Of a DNA stretch of 50,000 bases, positions 45,901-50,000 are shown piece after piece. How positions within the stretch are numbered: position 1 is the first letter of the stretch; each line of letters opens with the position of its first letter. Position numbers and translations under genes: made by a program. The DNA is from Cristatella mucedo (taxonomy: Eukaryota; Bryozoa; Phylactolaemata; Cristatellidae): assembly GCA_009760855.2 (NCBI GenBank), contig WPIO01000031.1, positions 150,001-200,000 of the forward strand. Direction: 5' to 3'. Under the pieces are notes generated by a model. That model saw only the letters and a list, made by a program, of their open reading frames with translations, was not told the DNA's origin and made no database searches.

Positions 45901-48586
45901 GGATTGCTACTGAAGCGATTCAGAACACTCCCAGATCTTGAAGATAGACTTTCCAGACGTTTAACCACTCTTTATAAGTCAGTATCTTCACAACTGACGT
46001 AGGAAAGTAGACTTGGATACTGAGGCACTTCGGAACACTTCCAGATCTCGATGACATGGTATACTGGCAGATGGCATAATAACATGAGATGCTGGCAGGT
46101 GGCATGATGACATGAGATTCAGGCAGATTCCGGCGCCATGCTGCTGCTTGTTGAGATAGAAACGGTCCAGATGGCGGCGGATGATTAGATCATAGCGAAT
46201 GCTTTCACTCTATGTGAAGCTATGGCTCACGTGTCGAATAAAAGACTTGCGTCTTCCGCTGGGATTGTTATTGTTGGCAGGGCTTATCACTTACCTGAAA
46301 AAATCCTGGCTCGGCCACTGTGCCTGAGGCTTGTGTCTTGATCCGGACAGGCTTGCCGAAGTTTGCTTTTCGGCCAGACGCATTTTAAATATGCTTTCAC
46401 GGAATATGTTTACAGTCTTTTCTTAATTAGTCATCTGCAAGCGTACCACAATTCATCTGCTGGGTGTAAATCACCTCTTGATGCAATCTTAATCATCTGC
46501 GGCTATTCTTTATTCTCTTACTCTGCAGTAGGATTAACCAAAATACTCGTTTTAAGGCACTTGTACGGTTGCATTTCAATGAATAATTCTCTGTAGTGCT
46601 ATATCCACCAATCCTTTATAAAATTCAGGTGGTGTCACTTTGCGTGTTAGTACATACCCGACCGTACGTTGGTAGCACGCCTAACAGTGAACCAAAGAAT
46701 TTCAAGGTATCATAGTCCTCACCACAGAAGTAAAGTTTCTGCGGACCTGTGAAACAGTCACTCGTTTCTATTCATTTTAGGCATGGGGGAATTGAGAAAG
46801 CGCACTTTAAACCAGAGGACAAAAATAAATTGAAATACGTTCCCCCATTACTATAGACCTACTTTTTAAAGCTTGGTTTGCACGATCAGCTGCCGTCAAA
46901 CGCTATTTCCGGTCTGCCTACGACCCGCACCTGGTCGACCTTTACGTGGGACCGCGGTAGTGTACCACCCTGTCCACGAGGCAGCGTTTCGTCCGTTTAC
47001 TGGATGGAGATTGAGATTTGATTCGCTTTGGAAAGCCATTCGTAGCTATTCAATGTGTTCTGCGTTCCTAATGCACTCTCCAGTTCGCCGAACCTGTTTT
47101 AGAATGGCACCTACTTTAAACAGATTTACGGGTGGCTGTCTATCACCAATCGGGAACCGTATGACGATACTCTCGCTGTCTGCGGTAGTCATTTGTATTG
47201 TCAGAGGACTCGTGAAAATGGAGAGCCTAGGTATGGAGAGCCACGTCATGAAAACCGGAGCGCCTCGATGTGGAGTTCGGTAAAAGATTACGTCCAAGAG
47301 GCGAATCCACTTTCTGAACTTGACCGGCGAACCTGGAGAGTTGCAAGCTGAGGGAATCCATCCGCTGGCCGCAGAACGCGACCTCCTCCTCCCTCCAAAC
47401 CTCCCGATCACGGCGACGTTTGCTGACGCGAGTCGTAGCTGTGGATGATGTGTATGGTCTGTAAATGTCGGGTATCCGAGTCGTTAGTTAGCTCCTGCGG
47501 CTCAGCTGCGAATACGTCGTCCCCATCGACGTCCTGCGATCGCACCCCGCCTTTTGGATCAGCTGCACGCCTGCCGCCGGTCTCGTACGGCTCTACAGGC
47601 CGCCGGTGACAGCACAGCACGAATAGTAAGAATGAAAAATAAGTTTAAAGAAAAGCGCATATTCACGGCGTCACGACAGAACGAGATCTCTATCTAGGCA
47701 GCTCGCCTGCGTTGGAATAGAAGCACGAAACCTAATCTCACCGGCATGGCTCGAGCGCGCGTGCACCAAAGAACCGGAGGATGGCCGCGACGGGGAGCGC
47801 GACGCGACGTGAGCCAGCGGGCCGGCCTATTGCAACGCTTCCGCCGAGGCTAATTCGCCGCCAGTGCGGATGCTGCCACCCCACGTCGTCCAAGGTCCGC
47901 GAGCTCGTCCTGACGAGCGCGCGGAGCGAGAACGCTGCGCTGAACGACTCTGGCGGTCGCTTAGTCGTAACTAATTTTTCAGTTAGCGAGTGGTAGACTT
48001 AATGCTGCCTGGCCATAAATTTGAGCGTTCGTTCGGTCTTCGATCGATTGACTATTCGCAAGGCCGCTCGCAATCGCTCCCGCCCGACGGGTTGCTCAAC
48101 TTGAACTGAAAGCGCGCGCGTTCGTTTTTACGACAGGACAGCGGCTCGTGCATTGCTGCCCGTTTTATCTTTCAGGCTGCGTGGCCAACGCACGTTGCTT
48201 TATCGATCCGTGCCGTTTTGCTGCTTGTCCCCGGTTTCCGGAGGCAAAGTGCGAGTAAGTAATGCTATATTTTGCGATGGGCCGAAAAATGTCAAGCATT
48301 GCCGCTCCGCGATTGCTACCGCGAAATGGCTCGCATGGATGGCAACGATAGGATTTTTTAGTTACTTAGATAAGCAGTTGTCGTTTTTGCATATGCTTCT
48401 ATCTGTCTCAAGTAACTTGCACTTCGTTGCGGACAGGGTCTGCATCCTTAATGGATGGTGAATTTTTGAAAATATACCAAGTCTTTGTGGACTTGATCAA
48501 TTGCATGAGTTTTTCACTCAAAGTGACTCGGCCGCTCACTTAGGGACGACGGTTCGCGCTTTTTCCCTTGACTTGACATACTGGCT

Positions 48587-48640
<54 letters not shown>

Positions 48641-49106
48641 CAATGATAACTAGCTAGCTCTATAAGTTTATCAGTGCATATATATGTATATTATCGAGAA
48701 AAAGATTTTTAACTAGTATATATGCATTAGCCGGCGGTGCCCTGGTCTGCCGAGGTCGAGCATGCTATTCAGGCCTCCCGGTTCAGGAACAGATACCACA
48801 CGGCTTCCGAGCCGGTAATGGTGTCGGAGACGCAGTGCCGCCTCAAAACCGTCTTCTCCGAGCGTTGGATGCTGAGTTCGGCCTGGAAAGCTTAATTGTC
48901 TGGCCGAATATAATAATATATTATGTATATGCATTCTCTCGCCACACTTGCCTTGCCTTCTTTTTGAGTTCTTGATGCGTCTTCTCAGTACGGCCGCCTC
49001 ACTAAATATATAGGCATTGAATATATCTCGCTCTATCCAGCGTCGCTCAATCTCTATCTTGATCTCACCCCCTCTCTCTACTCGCGCACTCACAGGATCT
49101 CACTCA

Positions 49107-49200
<94 letters not shown>

Positions 49201-49576
49201 CTCCCGCTCGCCCAGCGCTAGATTATTATTATGTCGCCAAACGAGCTCGTTATTAGATTTGAACTACGGCCGAAGCATTTTACACTAGCTCGGAATGGAT
49301 ATTTTTCTTCTACCTTTCATTGCTAGAATTCAAGCTTGGACAAAAAAGCGGCCAAGTGCTAGTTGCCAAGTGGCACTCTGACCGAGCGCAGAACGGTCTG
49401 GCTGACGCCTCGAGCAGCTTTGCGACTGCATTTCCGCCATTTACTGCTATTGCCTCGGCCTTGGTGAGACCGGTAATAAGCCTGCTAAACGTTTCGATTG
49501 CTCTAGGAGCAACTACTGTGACGGTTGCAACGCTGTGTTCTACATGCATGACGTCGATGTGACGCCGTACTGCTAG
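29700..49576 (+). CDS. Gene B: secreted two-module cysteine-rich protein (5 exons)
   Basis: I predict exons 29700-29763, 31655-31766, 40908-40978, 48176-48254 and 49507-49576, giving 396 nt and 131 aa. All introns are GT-AG with phases 1, 2, 1, 2, as in gene A. Exon 1 is a clear signal peptide. Exons 2+3 form module 1 (SCFLDPCTFANC, SNYCGGCNAEF) and exons 4+5 module 2 (RCFIDPCRFAACP, SNYCDGCNAVF). The protein stops one codon after its last cysteine, without gene A's repeat tail. Introns of 1.9, 9.1, 7.2 and 1.3 kb carry many transposons. It should be a small extracellular disulphide-rich protein of unknown role. Every exon is supported by its paralogue, but the long joins have not been tested with transcripts. 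Confidence 0.72.
30181..31640. other. Gene B intron 1
   Basis: Contains a CT tract at 30796-30822, a TACATA-rich segment near 30905-30955 and a C12 run near 31287. No exon is recognised. Confidence 0.5.
31655..31766 (+). CDS. Gene B exon 2: first half of module 1
   Basis: The acceptor is cttctcctgcag and the donor GTGAGT; entry is in phase 1 and exit in phase 2. The exon encodes YFCPNGIPRVSCFLDPC, then TFANCS and a closing PTC, matching gene A exon 2. Confidence 0.75.
32205..32295 (+). repeat. Short minisatellite, about 15-bp unit
   Basis: Five to six copies of AGGCCGTATCCTGCA-like units with changes, in gene B intron 2. Confidence 0.75.
32892..33035 (+). pseudogene. Decayed copy of gene B promoter and exon 1
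   Basis: From aagcggccagc through the caatcgagcgg segment to gctctcgccg and the exon end, this stretch lines up with 29642-29766, the 5' UTR and signal-peptide exon of gene B. The ATG region is missing, a GCC-rich expansion takes its place, and neither TATA-like site nor donor survives. It lies in gene B intron 2. Confidence 0.5.
33785..33850. repeat. Unclassified dispersed repeat, copy 1
   Basis: CTCAAGGACTTGCTCTGAA followed by ATATAACTCGAGCCTACAAG occurs here and at 36125-36182. Confidence 0.6.
34255..34870 (-). mobile_element. L2/CR1-type LINE 3' fragment (minus)
   Basis: The minus translation has RAFVTFLLDYRKSLLAAF, HVAPLLTYLHRLPIESHRL, and the reversed tail at 34260-34340. Lies in gene B intron 2. 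Confidence 0.7.
36125..36182. repeat. Unclassified dispersed repeat, copy 2
   Basis: Same segment as 33785-33850, with GCGTC in place of GCCGC in the middle. Confidence 0.6.
36512..36578 (+). CDS. Orphan signal-peptide exon (possible alternative first exon of gene B)
   Basis: ATG opens MSCQGHVFLSLLLLLLSIAA followed by AE, an ideal signal peptide, and the exon ends in phase 1 before a perfect GTGAGT donor. All three signal-peptide exons here leave in phase 1. It lies inside gene B intron 2. Splicing to gene B exon 4 (48176) would keep the frame, complete a Cys codon and give a one-module protein. I found no closer partner exon and no TATA box upstream. Confidence 0.45.
36937..37075. repeat. 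CT-rich microsatellite tract
   Basis: (CT)n at 36937-36983 and about 37044-37071 joined by CTGTCTCTTTCT repeats. Confidence 0.9.
37159..37319 (+). repeat. 17-bp pyrimidine minisatellite, about 9 copies
   Basis: The unit TCTGCTCTACTCTCTAC repeats almost perfectly, then decays into ATACACAATC. Confidence 0.95.
37510..38083 (+). mobile_element. L2/CR1-type LINE fragment
   Basis: The RT C-terminal half is readable: NFSILNDDKTNLLNFGKP, then TRLDSCNLLLAGLPAWAIKH and CHIIPLLAELYWLPVKQRID, with a stop near 37758. It is cut at its 3' end by the next element. Confidence 0.75.
38084..38935 (+). mobile_element. Short L2-derived element, copy 2
   Basis: Same 5' segment, RT remnant (SRLDFCNSLLTGL, LQLVQNSAAWLAG) and 3' tail as 20131-20976. 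It abuts an older LINE fragment at 37510-38083 and lies in gene B intron 2. Confidence 0.75.
39166..39391 (+). repeat. 33-bp tandem array of perfect hairpins
   Basis: Each unit has AGGTATAAGA, a five- to six-base spacer (variants GTCTT and GTTTT), and TCTTATACCT, its exact reverse complement. Seven left arms and six right arms are present. Since 33 is divisible by 3, long chance open frames run on both strands. Confidence 0.95.
39420..40560. other. Gene B intron 2, no recognised feature
   Basis: No repeats, motifs or module exons seen between the palindromic array and the LINE fragment upstream of exon 3. Confidence 0.45.
40560..40690 (-). mobile_element. LINE fragment (minus)
   Basis: GACTAGCCTT-like ACTAGCCTTGCAACCATA, then CAGCTGCGATTGCCTAATGG, matches 6780-6850 of the main minus LINE copy. 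Immediately upstream of gene B exon 3. Confidence 0.5.
40908..40978 (+). CDS. Gene B exon 3: second half of module 1
   Basis: The acceptor gcattgtag and donor GTAAGT give phases 2 to 1. The exon encodes SNYCGGCNAEFSLGNGCRLR and ends KSQ plus T. The extra cysteine after GNG is absent from gene A exon 3. Confidence 0.75.
41505..42680 (-). pseudogene. Decayed transposon-associated gene (KVKAG-FVGPQ family), split by a SINE
   Basis: Minus-strand pieces in several frames read in order: GLTKSNAERLKSRHFHP (near 42640), YGEYSWDVIQDFKINGVI (near 42160), FLIGLRGGFTKDHCFLLLRD, PPLHLKLDLVKQFV, ERAAFKYLQDAFP, EAKVKAGNFVGPQVKKI, HRFLGYDKNENYELLVPALI, NYMKIDGMQNVHPSLHILNS and GAYLEEQEKGYHQDL. From memory, this wording matches a protein repeated many times in cnidarian and arthropod genomes that is annotated as uncharacterised and probably transposon-borne. 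Frameshifts, several stops and the SINE at 42284-42413 make it dead. The long plus-strand reading frame opposite (41429-41950) is its antisense shadow. Confidence 0.65.
42284..42413 (-). mobile_element. tRNA-derived SINE, family 1
   Basis: The minus strand has GGTCTAGTGGTTAAGGTGCT, a GTGGGCTTCAGCCCC B region and the tail GGGGCGCTATATAAATGAAT. It splits the transposon-derived pseudogene at 41505-42680. Confidence 0.85.
43240..45690 (+). pseudogene. hAT-like transposase pseudogene (TTF zinc finger, DUF4371-like, dimerisation region)
   Basis: Plus-strand fragments in changing frames follow the order of TTF-type hAT transposases: AKMSGAQHKKGQRQR near 43250, a TTF finger FQTDKWTEYPL..TEKAYCFAYVF at about 44155-44235, KQDRDIVNAWHLCSCT near 45290, HHQVKVPE near 45420, HLSHFDLFCVAID near 45505, and CMAPHKNFFAFSIEHL near 45600. 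Several stops and frameshifts destroy it, and the finger has lost cysteines (AYVF where the family has AC.LF). Terminal inverted repeats were not found. Family assignment rests on remembered motif order. Confidence 0.55.
45680..46055 (+). repeat. Tandem duplication of about 110 bp, one copy holding a SINE
   Basis: AGATAGACTTTCCAGACGTT starts at 45680 and again at 45945. The following parts (GTAGGAAAATGGATTGCTAC / GTAGGAAAGTAGACTTGGAT and CCCAGATCTTG / CCAGATCTCG) also pair. The first copy is interrupted by the SINE at 45735-45880. Confidence 0.8.
45735..45880 (+). mobile_element. tRNA-derived SINE, family 1, with target-site duplication
   Basis: This is a complete copy, from GAGCTGGTTTGGTCTAGCGG through GTGGGGTCGAGCCCC to the tail GGGGCGCTATATAAATGAAT and a T-rich end. 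ACAAC stands directly before the head and directly after the TTTTTAATTAT end, the expected short duplication. It sits in one copy of a local tandem duplication. Confidence 0.88.
46056..46869. other. Gene B intron 3, no recognised feature
   Basis: A two-copy GCTGGCAG(A/G)TGGCAT repeat near 46060-46110 is the only structure noted. Confidence 0.45.
46870..47345 (+). other. Protein-like open segments, unassigned
   Basis: Two plus-strand segments have coding-like composition. The first, 46870-46958, includes VKRYFRSAYDPHLVDLYVGP before a GTAGTG. The second starts after an acceptor-like cctgttttag at about 47101 and stays open for about 80 codons to a TGA near 47350, including YFKQIYGWLSITNREPYDDT and MWSSVKDYVQEANPLSELD. 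No family is recognised and no start codon is seen. It lies in gene B intron 3 and could be a buried transposon gene or chance. Confidence 0.25.
48176..48254 (+). CDS. Gene B exon 4: first half of module 2
   Basis: The acceptor is tatctttcag and the donor GTAAGT; phases 1 to 2, 79 nt. The exon encodes CVANARCFIDPCRFAACP and ends AKC plus GA. Joined to exon 3 it gives a Cys-Cys pair at the border, as in gene A. Confidence 0.78.
48588..48637. repeat. (TA)n microsatellite
   Basis: About 24 TA units in gene B intron 4. Confidence 0.95.
49110..49198. repeat. (CT)n microsatellite
   Basis: About 44 CT units in gene B intron 4, about 310 bp before exon 5. Confidence 0.97.
49507..49576 (+). CDS. Gene B exon 5: second half of module 2 and stop
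   Basis: The acceptor is gattgctctag. The exon encodes SNYCDGCNAVFYMHDVDVT, then PYC and TAG at 49574-49576. A canonical poly(A) signal follows about 200 nt later. Confidence 0.78.
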
Positions 49577-49773
49577 GTCTCTGCGAGACCGTGGCTCTCA
49601 GACCACTCTGGCCATGGAGCAATCGGACAGCAGCAGCAGGCGGACGCTCGCTTCTCCGTTCTCCAAGTCTCACCGAAAACGCGCCAGACTGTCAGTCTTG
49701 AGCTCCAGCTGGATCATGAGCTCGTGACATGCTTCAATTTTGCTTGGATTGTTGTTTCGCAGCATCTTCCACT

Positions 49774-49779
49774 AATAAA
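49774..49779 (+). terminator. Poly(A) signal of gene B
   Basis: AATAAA about 200 nt after the stop of exon 5, with no intervening gene. Confidence 0.6.
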
Positions 49780-50000
49780 GGCTGGCCTTTGCTATTCAAG
49801 CTACCGACCGGATACTGGACAGCAGCACTTGCGTCGCCGATGCATCGCGACGATTCGATTTGTATCTTAAGCGATTTGTAGGGAAGCTCGGTCCGTGAGT
49901 GACTAGAATGCAGCTAACTTCCGCTAGACCAACGATTGAGAATAATGAGCATTTCGGCTCCCGCGGACGCAGCTGAGGTGCGGTCCCGCGTCACCGTAGT

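Overview
This is a nuclear genome window from an animal, most likely a large-genome invertebrate. The grounds are spliced exons with GT/AG borders and consistent phases, fossils of an L2/CR1-type non-LTR retrotransposon, tRNA-derived SINEs, hAT-type DNA transposon remains, long GA/CT, TG and TA microsatellites, and CpG-rich promoter patches. The standard code is used. I cannot name the species.

The main content is two paralogous plus-strand genes for small secreted cysteine-rich proteins. Gene A (12439-17175) and gene B (29700-49576) have the same five-exon plan: a signal-peptide exon, then two copies of a two-exon cysteine module, with intron phases 1-2-1-2 in both. The first half of each module carries a C..[DN]PC....C[PS] pattern and the second half a C..C[NT]A.F pattern. 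The fourth exon is 79 nt in both genes. Gene B stops right after its last cysteine (131 aa predicted). Gene A runs on into about 20 tandem octapeptides of the form GA(N/Y)PA(G/R/S)QL and ends in GGAYPPYTNVG (310 aa predicted). The repeat reading frame has no ATG of its own and shows only when the exons are joined. A phase-compatible extra signal-peptide exon (36512-36578) and a decayed copy of gene B's exon 1 (32892-33035) suggest a locus still duplicating or using alternative starts.

Layout: 1-4960 holds SINE pieces, rotten LINE arms in both orientations and a broken coiled-coil-like reading frame. 6330-8800 is the best LINE copy (minus). 9470-12090 is a diverged tandem array of about 170 bp per unit that runs up to gene A's promoter. 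12371-17560 is gene A. 17800-26500 is repeats: a G-rich minisatellite, TG and TA tracts, a 17-bp array, SINEs and LINE ends. 26500-29640 is CpG-rich sequence followed by a polypurine array and a GA tract in front of gene B. 29638-49780 is gene B, whose large introns hold LINE copies, a palindromic 33-bp array, a decayed transposon gene split by a SINE, and a hAT-like pseudogene.

The two genes probably make extracellular structural or matrix proteins, disulphide-rich modules with or without a repetitive Pro/Gly/Gln/Tyr tail, but no function can be proved from sequence alone.
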